Shown: piece after piece, positions 11,117 through 20,675 of the stretch
Position numbering within the stretch: the stretch's first letter is position 1
Layout of the letters: every line of letters begins with the position of its first letter
NCBI GenBank assembly: GCA_025917655.1
Contig: CP084619.1
Location: 1,612,001-1,676,000 of the forward strand
DNA from: Chlorella sorokiniana
Lineage: Eukaryota; Chlorophyta; Trebouxiophyceae; Chlorellales; Chlorellaceae
DNA length: 64,000 bases
Direction: 5' to 3'
Program-made: the position numbers and the translations under genes
Notes under the pieces: generated by a model
What the model was told of the DNA's origin: nothing
Database searches by the model: none
Seen by the model: the letters and a program-made list of their open reading frames with translations, nothing else

Positions 11117-11939
11117 TCATGCCATGAGCGCTGCCGCCGCCTGCACATGCAGGGCTCGCTGCTCGCCAGACATCAGCTCTGGCTCACCCTGCCAGAAAGG
11201 TTCTGGGAGGCAGGCCGCGCTGTCTGCTGGCTGCGCTGCTGCAGACATGCTGCTTGCCTGCAAGGGCATTGCCGCCGCTGCTGCTCCCGCTGCTGTTTGA
11301 GGCCCCGGCTGATTCTGCTCCGCCCGGCGCTCTTTCTCGGCCACCTTCCTCTCCAGCGCTTCGAAAGGGTCCTCTGGCGGCGCATGGCCCCCAGCGCTGC
11401 CATTTCAGCATTGTACTGCTGTAATCTCTCAACATACACTGTCCACACACACTCGGCACAGCCACGGCCGCAGCACTCATTGGGATCGGGCTCAGGGGCG
11501 GCTGCGGCCACCCTTCGACGCTGCCACACAAGGCGCAGCTGCTGCTGACTGCGTGGGCTTGTTGCAAGTGCGCCACTGCCGGTGCTGCGGCTGGTGGCGA
11601 CAGCGGCAGCAGCCTGCCAGCTGGCAGGGCGACAAGCGTCAGCGAGGGCAGCGCCTGCCGCGGCGCTGCCAGGTAGACAGTTGCGGGCGAGGCCAGCGCC
11701 CGCAGCAACATGACCAGCATGAAGGCCGGCTGAGCAATCTGCAACAACATGAAACCAGGCAAACGGTAGGTGCATGACAGATGGGGAATCACAGGCAGGA
11801 ATAGCTGCGTTGCGGGAATGTGGGCTGGTTGCTGAAGAGGGCAACAACAGGCGCTGGCACACAGGAGTGCGCCCGTGCGCTGCCGCCCTCTGAAAACACA
11901 GCTGCTGGCTTTAGGAAGCACGTATCGAGTCAGGAGCAT
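11117..11939 (-). CDS. Oxidoreductase-like domain protein (OXLD1 type)
   Basis: The diagnostic core is EPDPNECCGRGCAECVWTVY followed by RLQQYNAEMAALG, at about 11485-11395. It matches the short oxidoreductase-like domain (Pfam Oxidored-like), whose Cys-Cys-x3-Cys-x2-Cys pattern is seen in the mitochondrial protein OXLD1. After the core the frame shifts by one base in a G run at about 11390 and continues APPEDPFEALERKVAEKERR, again typical of the family, to a stop at 11117. The N-terminus is unsure: ATG 11939 opens a leader (MLLTRYVLPKASSCVFRGR) that looks like a mitochondrial presequence but is in another frame and would need splicing, while ATG 11775 is in frame with the core. The molecular function of the family is unknown. 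Confidence 0.68.
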
Positions 11940-12440
11940 GTGCTTGCTGCTCCCGCCCTTCTTAAGCTTCCGTGGTGGCAGCACAATGGCAAGGGGGAGG
12001 GCGGCGTGGGGTGCCGGGCGGCCGCGCCGCCAGCAGCAGGTGGCGGCGGTGGTGGTGGCAGCAACGGCAGTCTGCCAGACATCGCAGCGTCATTGATTTG
12101 TTTTAAAGGATGTCGTCGCTGTGAAAGCGACGAGGGACGCTGCAGCACTCCGCAGGGCAAAACATGCCACTCACCCGTGAAAGGCAGGCTGCAGCAACAA
12201 GCCTTTACTCCAAGCTTTTTGAAACCATCAGTATGCCACTCTCTAGGAACACAAAGGAAATAACGGAAATAACTCGACACGTGTCGTCTCGTGTCGATGA
12301 GAGCATGAGCCTTGGTTCGCATTCAAACCCTAGTTCTTGGTACGCAACAGACGCACACAAAGCTTCAACACTCCAACAAGGGCCTGCGATAGGCAACCTG
12401 CAGGGGCGCCTCCAGAGGCGCCTGCTCCGCCCAGAACCCG
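11940..12440. promoter_or_regulatory. Divergent promoter region, OXLD1-type / iPGAM
   Basis: About 500 bases between divergent genes. It contains poly-Gly/GGC-rich sequence near 12000-12060 and an AT-richer part near iPGAM that carries a 12-base palindrome with a G-box (see 12275). Confidence 0.5.
12275..12286. promoter_or_regulatory. Perfect palindrome with G-box core CACGTG
   Basis: cgacacgtgtcg reads the same on both strands and contains CACGTG at 12278-12283, about 155 bases before the iPGAM start. A second half copy (cgtgtcg) follows at once. In plants and algae this core is bound by bZIP and bHLH factors. Function here is inferred from sequence and place only. Confidence 0.45.
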
Positions 12441-15400
12441 ATGACCGAGGCCCATGCAAGCACGCTCACGGATGAACAGTACGGCCAGAAGCTGCACGAG
12501 CACAGCGAGGAGGCGCTGAGGGCGGAGGCGGCGCAGGGCGGCTTCACCCTGCCAGCTCACCCGACCATCCCAAGGAGCAACAAGCCGCTGCTGCTCATCG
12601 TGCTGGACGGGGCTTGGAGAAAGCAAGTGGGTACTGTGGCCGCTGAGTGTCATGCACGCTCGCTGCCTGATCACCGTCCACACGGAGACCATGTACAATG
12701 CCCATGCAGGTACCATGATCAGTACAACGCTGTGGAGCAAGCTAAGACCCCCACCCTGGACAGCCTCAAGGCCACTGCTCCCCGCCGCTGGCGCACGCTG
12801 CGAGCGCACGGAACCGCGGTGGGCCTTCCCACAGACGCTGACATGTGCGTGGAATGCTTGGGAGGGGGCTCTGCCAAGCATCGTGAAAGTAGGCTGTGCG
12901 CTTTGCGCTCCAGTTTGTGATGCCTGCAAAGGGGTCCTGCTGGAGGCATGCCACCCTTAGAACATGTCCATTCCAGCAGCACCCTCCAAGCCTCGTGTGC
13001 CGCTGCTGCAGGGGCAACAGCGAGGTGGGGCACAACGCGCTGGGGGCTGGGCAGATCGTGGACCAGGGGGCCAAGTGCGTGGACGCAGCCCTGGCAACTG
13101 GTGCGGCGCCGCGTGCCCGCGTGCTGCCATGGCCGCATGCTGGCACAGGCATGTGATTCACAGCAGCCTTCACCGCATCCGTGTGTTGCCTGTCTTTGTC
13201 AGGCAAGATATTCCAGCTGGAAGGGTGGCGGTACATCGAGGACTATGCCAAGACCGGCACCTTGCATCTCATTGGCCTGCTGTCTGACGGCGGCGTGCAC
13301 TCCCGGTGGGCGGTCGCTTAGATTGGGGGATCCCAGGAAGGTTGTGGTGGCGTGCGATGGCATGTTGTTTCCTGCTGCCCTGTGTGTGTGAGAGGTGGTG
13401 TGGACGAGTGTGTGTGTGTGTCTGGGGGGGGGGGAGGGGGTCGTTCGTATTACAGCAGCTCTTTCATCGTGCCACTGCAGCTACGACCAGCTCATGCTGC
13501 TGATGGAGGGGGCGATCCAGCAGGGCGTGACTCGCATCCGCCTGCACGTCCTGTCGGGCGAGTGGCATCGGCGGCACATCCCAACGCGGAATGCTCTCGT
13601 TTCGACCCTGCAGCTGCAACTGTGGGCCCTGCGCCTTGATCCAGGGGGCCCATTCCTGTCCGCTTTGCTGGCCGCAGATGGGCGCGACGTGAACGACAAC
13701 ACAGCGGTGCAGTGGGTTGAGCGCCTGCACGGTGACGCCAGGGGGCTCAGCAACAAGACCGGCGCCGACGTGCGCATCGCGTCTGGTGGTGGACGCATGG
13801 CAGTGACCATGGACCGGTACGAGGTGCGCAGGCGGCACAGCAACGCTGCACCCTTCGCCAGCCGCTGCTTGGCTACCTGCTCTCTCGATCAAGATCCACG
13901 AAGCCCTCCCTGCCCTCCTGCCTGCTGCCCTCTCCTCCTGCCTGTGCTGGCTCCCTACCCCTGCTGCAGTCAGACTGGCGCGTGGTGCAGCGCGGCTATT
14001 ATGCGCATGTGCTCGGCGAGGCGCCGCACCGCTCCGCCGACCCGGTGGCCGCGGTGCGGGAGCTGAAGAAGGGCAATGCAGTGTCTGGTGCGTTTGTGGG
14101 CCTGGTGCACTTGTGCACAACGTTTGGTGTTTCACGCAGGGCTGGTTTAGTGCAATCAAATGGAAGACTTCCTGCCATGCTGCCTGTGAGCTGCTAGCTT
14201 GAGGAGCAGTTGGTCCCCCCAACGCCGTCGCTGTCGCAGACCAGTACATCGACCCCTGGGTGGTGGTGGGGGAGGACGGCCAGCCAGGTGCGCTTTGCCT
14301 GCTGTGATGCAGGCCCACAGGGGCCCCACCTGCTCTTGCCTCCCTACCAGTTCCGGTGCTGCACTAAGGCTAGCGCTTTTGGGGGCTGGCTGGATTTGGC
14401 TGAGTTTGAGTTTGAGTCAAGGCCATGCCGCCTTGGTGCCTGCAGTTGGCGCCGTGCACGACGGCGATGCGGTGGTGACATTCAACTTCCGAGCGGACCG
14501 GATGGTGGAGATCAGCAAGGTGATAAGGCACACAGGCAGTCGTCAGGCGTAGCAGGGAACTGACTGGCGGCACTGACTGACGTACATGGCTGTTGGGAGC
14601 TGTGCAGCTGGCTGTTGCTGTCTGCAGCCAGCCATGCCTGCGCCCTTGCCCATGCAGTGCGATCCATGCTTGCCCAGTGCAGGCACTGGAATACAAGGAC
14701 TTTGACAAGTTTGACCGCAAGCGCTGGCCAGACGTGGGCTCTTCCTTTTTTTTTTTGGGGGCGTGCCTGCTGTCCAGCTGGCAATCGGCCGCCTTACGCT
14801 CAGAGCGCCTGGCTTTTGCACCCGTGTACCACAACTTGCACTGCTTGGGATCATCCCTGCACCGCAGATGCATTTCGCCGGCATGATGCAGTACGACGGG
14901 GACCTGCTGCTGCCGCGCCATTTCCTGGTGCCGCCACCCCTCATCGAGCGCGCAAGCGAGCAATACGTAGTGGGCAACGGGCTGCGCGTCTTCGCCTGCA
15001 GCGAGAGCCAGAAGATTGGTGCGGCCTGCATAGGAGGGGAGGACATGGGAAATGGTGTGGATGGCTGGGCAGCGATGGTGTGAATGTGATGCCCGGGCCA
15101 AGCATGCGGTTTTTAGATATCTCTGCTGGTTGGGAACGTTTGGTCTTACGAGGGCAATGTCAGGGTGTCTGCTGCTGGAAACGCCCCCAACATTCCTGCT
15201 GCTCGCCTTCGACCTGCCTGCGCTCCCGACTCCCAGGCCACGTCACCTTCTTCTGGAACGGCAACCGCTCCGGGTACCTGGACCCCAAGCTGGAGCGGTT
15301 TCAGGAGGTGGGCTGCGTGCGCCCTCCCCCTGCACCGGCGCCCGGCTGCGCTGTGCTCCACATCTCGACCACCCCATAGAGTGCTGGTTAGGGGGCAGGA

Positions 15401-16518
15401 GTGCACAGCTGGGCAGGACACTTCCCCAGCTGGCCGCCACCTGGGCTTGAGCCATCCAGCTGGCACCACATCCTGCCATCGCCCTGCGCGCCCCCGCGCC
15501 CCCCCCGCAGATCCACTCTGACCAGGGCATCTCCTTTGACCAGAAGCCGGCCATGAAGGCTCGGGAGATTGCGGCCGCCACCAAGAAGGCGCTGCTCAGT
15601 GGGGAGTACGACTTTGTGCGCTGCAACTTTGCCAACCCAGGTGGGCTGCCATGCAGCAGGCACCTGCATCGCAGGGAATTGCTGTAGGTCAACAGTCAGC
15701 CAACATGTTGGGGGCAGCCCCTGCTTTCAAAGGTAGACTGCATCCCCTGCCTGCAACGCTGTTCCCCTGATGCGCAGACATGGTGGGCCACACGGGCAAT
15801 TTGCAAGCGGCGATCGAGGCGGTCAGCGTCACTGACGAGTGCGTTGGGGAGCTGCTGCAGGCTGTGGATCAGGTGGAGGGCGTTTCCTGCTCACCGCCGA
15901 CCATGGCAATGCCGAGGACATGGTGCAGGTGACTTGGGAAAGGGGGCCGGGTGCCATGAGGGCGACAATCGATGCGGCGGCTCTGACACCATAGCATTCT
16001 GCACTACGATTGGCATGGCGTGCGTGCACCTCGTGCGTTCTTTGACGTATCAATGCCCCTGCCGCCTGGCTTGTCCCAGCGCGACAAGTCGGGGCAGCCG
16101 GTGGTGAAGGACGGCAAGCCCGTGGAGCTGACCAGCCACACCCTCAACCCTGTGCCCTGCGCCATCGGCGGCCCCGGCCTGCCGGCCAGCGTAAGGTTCA
16201 GGTGAGGGGAGCCACCACAGCGCATGTTTGCCTGCTGCTGTCCCCCAACCTGCTGCCGCCCTGGAGATGTGCCATCGTTGCGCTCAGCCTTACATGAGAC
16301 TCTTGGCCTCACCTGCTGTTGCATTAATACTGCAGACTGACCCGTTTTCCCAACCCAACGGCTCATCGCAGTTTACTCCTCTGCTATGCATGCTGTGTTG
16401 CAGGGATGACCTGCCCCAGGCCGGCCTGGCCAATGTCACAGCCACCTTCCTCAACCTCCTCGGCCTGCAAGCGCCAGACTTCTACCGGCCGACGCTCATC
16501 ACAGCTGCAGAGAAGTGA
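12441..16518 (+). CDS. PGM: 2,3-bisphosphoglycerate-independent phosphoglycerate mutase
   Basis: Sixteen exons were traced: 12441-12624, 12723-12844, 13012-13100, 13203-13305, 13481-13557, 13678-13823, 13970-14087, 14240-14287, 14446-14519, 14683-14733, 14868-15018, 15237-15307, 15511-15640, 15778-15928, 16080-16201 and 16404-16518. Motifs in order: [24 protein letters not shown] with the catalytic Ser; [86 protein letters not shown]. The metal-binding Asp and His residues of the alkaline-phosphatase fold are present. It interconverts 3- and 2-phosphoglycerate in glycolysis. No transit peptide is evident, so probably cytosolic. The intron after 13557 appears to use a GC donor. The frame slips one base at about 15885, before the TADHGNA motif. 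Confidence 0.93.
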
Positions 16519-17012
16519 AACCTTCACACCAGGCAGATCCAGCGTTTACAGGAGCGTAGCCAAACGGTGCCATCCACAGACCACCCACTCAAGGCTGCAA
16601 TGAACCCATAGATGTTTCGCTTCGCCGCTTGCCCTGTCTTCATAGGAACAGCTGACGACGTTTGGCAAGTTCCTGCTTGCACAGCGAGGGTGCCAGTTAT
16701 GCATGGCACAGAAAATATGGTCCATCAATCTGCTCAACATAAGCTACACATTTGAAAAGTTTGGCAGGAGCATAAAGTGCAAGGGGAAGAAAGACAGCAG
16801 CAAAATTTTCGGCGAGGGCCTGAGGAGGCGGCCTCATCAAGAGAGCACGCGAGAGGTGCAAAAAAAGCACAGGGAACATGTATATATGTGCCTTGACATC
16901 CGTTACTGCACCGTTCATTGCTTGATGGCCGTGCAGAGGCTTGGCGTGGCCACTGAGATGGCGCTAGCGATGAAATTTTTGTGAATGTGCAAGTGCCAAA
17001 ACCACTGCTCCA
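16519..17012. other. Convergent 3' intergenic region
   Basis: AT-richer DNA between the iPGAM stop and the SnoaL-like stop. It should hold both 3' UTRs. I found no TGTAA in the expected place for either gene and no coding signal. Confidence 0.5.
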
Positions 17013-17855
17013 TCACAGTTCGTCATGCCCCAGGTAGAAGCTGTACTCTTCAGCAGAGGGCTGGCGGTACGTGATGACTTGACGGATCTGATCGTCCCGC
17101 TCAGAATCAAACACGAAAAGGCTGATGCCTGCAGCAGGGTGATGCTTGGCAGCGTACATGAGAGGGGAGCAGAGTATGACGACAACATGTGGCTCAACCA
17201 ATTGTGGCCACCAAGCTCACACCTGACATGGTGGTGCGGCGGCCGGAGCCCGGGTGGTCCCGCCACTCGCCAAAGTTTGTGCCTACAACAGCCGGCGGTA
17301 CAAGATTGAGCCATGGCGCGCAGGTGGTCTCCCTGGCCTGTTTGCATTGCAAGGCAGCAACACTCTGGCCAGCGCACAAGCAGCCAGGCGCCACGTACCC
17401 GTGCAGGTGAAGTGCACCGCAACCATGTTGCTGTCATCACGAGCCAACACATCCTCAATGTGCATGGTGTAGTCTGGGTACGCGCTCCACAGGTCACGAT
17501 ACACCTTGCTCACCTGCAGCAGTGCAGCGAGAAGCGCGTGGGCGGCTCCGGGCGGCTCGCGCCGGGCGGCGGCAGCGGGGCTAGGTGCAGGGGCGGCGTT
17601 CACCTTTCTCGACCCGACAAGGTCCACAGCGCTCCACACTCTGTCAGAGAACACGCAGTTGGGCGACAAGCGCGCCATGAGCGCCGGGAGGTCTTGCGCA
17701 TTCACTGCCTCTACGACCTGGAGGACAGTTTGTTGCAGCTTCCGCGTTTCATGACTCGCCAAGTAGGATTGAACAATGAGTCTGGGGTGTCGACGTTGGG
17801 TTACGACCATCGGCTGGGTCGGCCGCCTGTTGAGGGCGCTGAACCGCAACTGCAT
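17013..17855 (-). CDS. SnoaL-like (NTF2-fold) protein ending in HDEL
   Basis: From ATG 17855 (MQLRFSALNRR) the gene reads TVLQVVEAVNAQDLPALMAR, NCVFSDRVWS, then SKVYRDLWSAYPDYTMHIED, NMVAVHFTCTGT, NFGEWRDHPGSGRRTTMSGI, LFVFDSERDDQIRQVITYR and ends EEYSFYLGHDEL. The order of helix, hydrophobic pocket strands and the late TMSG...F-D/E-...I-R pattern is that of SnoaL-like polyketide cyclase / ester cyclase proteins, a fold used for many reactions and for simple ligand binding. The last four residues are a perfect plant ER-retention signal, but the N-terminus lacks a signal peptide and looks more like an organelle presequence. The proposed start overlaps the end of the upstream cathepsin gene by about 100 bases. 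Substrate unknown. Confidence 0.7.
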
Positions 17856-20508
17856 CCTTGGAAATCTTGCGAATAATGATGAGAAGGACAGAAATTACAG
17901 CAACTGCAATACAAGCGCACCACACCATGCACCAGTACCAAGCTCTCGTCTGGCGACAGCAGTGCGGCGCACACGGTGGAAAACAGGGATCCTCGGCATG
18001 GATGGTTTGGTGGCAATCCACCAGATGGAGCATAAACTGCGTCCATGCATCAGCTCCCTTACAGGCTGACTTGCTGTCACTGCTGGCTCACTGGCTTTGC
18101 GACGGGCTGCACCCGGAGCGAGGCCTTCCTGCCCTGCTTGTAGTGTGGATGGCGGTGCCCCTGCATCCAGTGGGTACATGGGCGGCAGTACCATAAACAC
18201 GGGTCGTGTAGTGCCCTGAACACGCACCTCAAAAGCGTGTGGCGCACCTCTGGCAGGATTGCGTCAGCTTGCTCTCTGGGGAAGATGCCCCACATCGTGC
18301 CCACCTGCTGGCAGCACCACGGCCACTCAAGCCAGTGCCAGCAGCGATAGCCTGCCCATATCTTGAGTGGCACACACAACCAATTTCTCGCCTCCCACCT
18401 TCACCCCAGCCCGCACGTCCTGCTCATCCTTCCATGTCGGCATCGCATACCTGCAGCCGCGGCGTGACGCACGGCTGGCGAGGCAGCTGCAAGCAGGCAG
18501 GCGGGCCTGGCCAGCGGTGCAGCAGCGGCGCAGCGCTTCCACCGAGCACAGCCGCACCAGCAGTCCCCAGCCTCCAGCTGTAGAGCGTTGACGCCCGCTG
18601 CAGCTTGAAGAAGCCCATCTCGCCCCAGTAGGTGCCCCAGGAGTTGCGGATCAGCCAGTACCTGCGTGAGAGCCGACTCAGAGCAGCTCCCAGCACACCT
18701 CAGGCCCCACGGCAGCAGCAAACCTCCCAGGCAGCGCAGACTTGCAGCCAGGCACGCGTGGCCGGCCGCCCCTCACTTCATGCCTCCGCCTGGCTGCTGC
18801 CCCCAGCCCACCACCTCCACGTCGTGGTCAATCTCCAAGGGGTCGCTGATTTTGGAGGGGTAGACACCCACGCCCGAGTGGTACCCGTAGTCAAACATCT
18901 GCGACACGGAGGGGGCCGAGCGCAGCTGGAAACAACCGGATAATCAAACAGGCACCAGCACGACAGCGGGCGTGGCTTGTGACAGACAGCAAGTGTCTGA
19001 AAGGCCCGCCAGGACAGCAGGCTCCAGCAACACAGGGCGGTGAGTGGGTGCCGCGCCTCGGGGGTGGCCATGGAGCAGGTGATGGGGCCGCGCTGGAAGA
19101 TCCTGCGCGCATGGAAAGGGCAACCTTGCTGCAGCGACAGCCTTGACCAAGGTGTGGGCTCAAGTCAGCGGAGTTGGGCAGCTGTGCGCTGCATAACCCC
19201 AACTCCCTACATGTTTTTGCCCCTGGTGCCCCATCTGCGCATGAGCGGGCCCCCACCCCTGGCACGCGCGCCCCCAGCCCACTGCGCACTCGCTCATCAT
19301 GGCCGCCTCCCCAGGCTGCTCCACCTTGCCATAGCTGGACAGGTAGTACCGCACCGGGGTGCGTACCGCCCAGCATGTGTCGCAACCCTGGCAGGGAGTC
19401 GGCCTGGGCTTGGCTCAGCCGCCAGGCTGGATCCTCTGGGATGGGGCCTTCGAACCCGGCCATTATCCAAGCAACATGACGAGTCTGTGCAGGCGAGGGG
19501 GCTGCCACGCGTACCTTGAGCGGCATGCAGTTGGTGCAGTAGCCGGAGGCGGGGCACTTGCGGGCGTGCTTGCCGTACTGGCGGTGGTCTGTGGCACTGT
19601 AAGGCTGCGTAAGGGGCCAAACTGAAAGATGGCATCAGCAGCGTGCCCGACACTCTGCTTCATCGGCCAGCCTGCCATGTGCATGGACACAGAGCCAGCA
19701 GGGCGCCACCTGGCAGCTCTCGTCGGGCAGGCCGAAATGCCTCATGTACCGCAGCACGTCAATCACGTCTCCGCCGTTGCAGCCGTCGCCATACCTGCAC
19801 AAATGGAGCGACGCGTCGAGCGATGTGCAGCGGGTTCGAGCACACGCTGTGCTGCACTGCAAGGATGGCGGGTCCAGCCCGCAAGGGCGACATGCTCTCT
19901 GGCTGCCTGCCCCCTGCCGCCAGCCCGCGCCCACCCGTGGAAGGCCCCGCAGTTGAGCACCACCTGGCGGGCCAGCATGGTGTCGGGGCCCAGGCCCCCT
20001 TGGCAATCTTCAGCCGGTCCTGCAGGCGCAGCAACCGCCATGTGTGTAAGCAAGCTCTCCGCAGCTGTTCAATCAGGGCAGAGCCGCCGTGCAGCGCAGT
20101 GGAGCGACAGCGCTGCTCCCTGACGGCAGTGATCCACCTGGATCATGGAGGTTGTGCCGTGCAGCCAGCAGGAGCCGCAGTAAACAGGGATGTGCCTGCA
20201 GCAGGGAGGGCAGCCTGTGTGCAGTGCCCCTCCACTAGACATGCTGCGGCTCACGCAGGCTGAGCGGATGAAAGGAGCCTACTGGTTCCAAGACGGCACA
20301 AGCAGTGATTTGCCGTTGACGTCGTTCCAGCTGAAGTTGGCGGGAAGGTCCTCTGGGCGCCTCGTTGGGGCGGGCAGGTGGTTGAAGAACATCTCTTCGC
20401 GCGTCACCTCGGCGGGCGGCGACGGCATGCGGCCCTGGCCGCTGGCAAGGCCAAAGCAACAAGCAGCACGACCAGGGGCAGGGGGCGCCTGTGCCTCAGA
20501 GTCAGCAT
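17749..20508 (-). CDS. CTSZ: Cathepsin Z/X-like papain-family cysteine protease with C-terminal membrane segment
   Basis: ATG 20508 opens a classic signal peptide (RRPLPLVVLLVALALPAARA). After a one-base frame change at about 20440 come FSWNDVNGKSLLVPSWNQ and HIPVYCGSCWLHGTTS. The HIP mini-loop before the active Cys is specific to cathepsin X/Z. Then YGDGCNGGDVIDVLRYM, ASGYCTNCMPLK, IFQRGPITC, LEIDHDVEVVGWG (catalytic His) and YWLIRNSWGTYWGEMGFFKL (catalytic Asn). Further single-base frame changes occur at about 18592 and 18225. The tail runs YAMPTWKDEQDVRAG, VGTMWGIFPREQADAI and FEVRVQGTTRPVFMVLPPM. A GTAAGG donor at about 18070 joined in phase to a ccag acceptor at about 17960 adds a strong hydrophobic helix (CACIAVAVISVLLIII) with a basic cytosolic tail, ending at 17749. 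Expected in the secretory or vacuolar pathway. The protease identity is firm; the membrane tail needs transcript support. Confidence 0.83.
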
Positions 20509-20675
20509 TGTTTGGGTCAGTCCAAGGTGAGCCCAAGACCAAAAGGCTGCAAAGCTGGGTGCAGCACTCAAGGCTGAAGGGTAGGGCGTGCTTCCCAGTA
20601 ATATCCGGTTCCAAGTCACATCCAAATTATGTTTTCACTTTAACAAGGCGCATGACAATCTGAATCATGCCAAGC

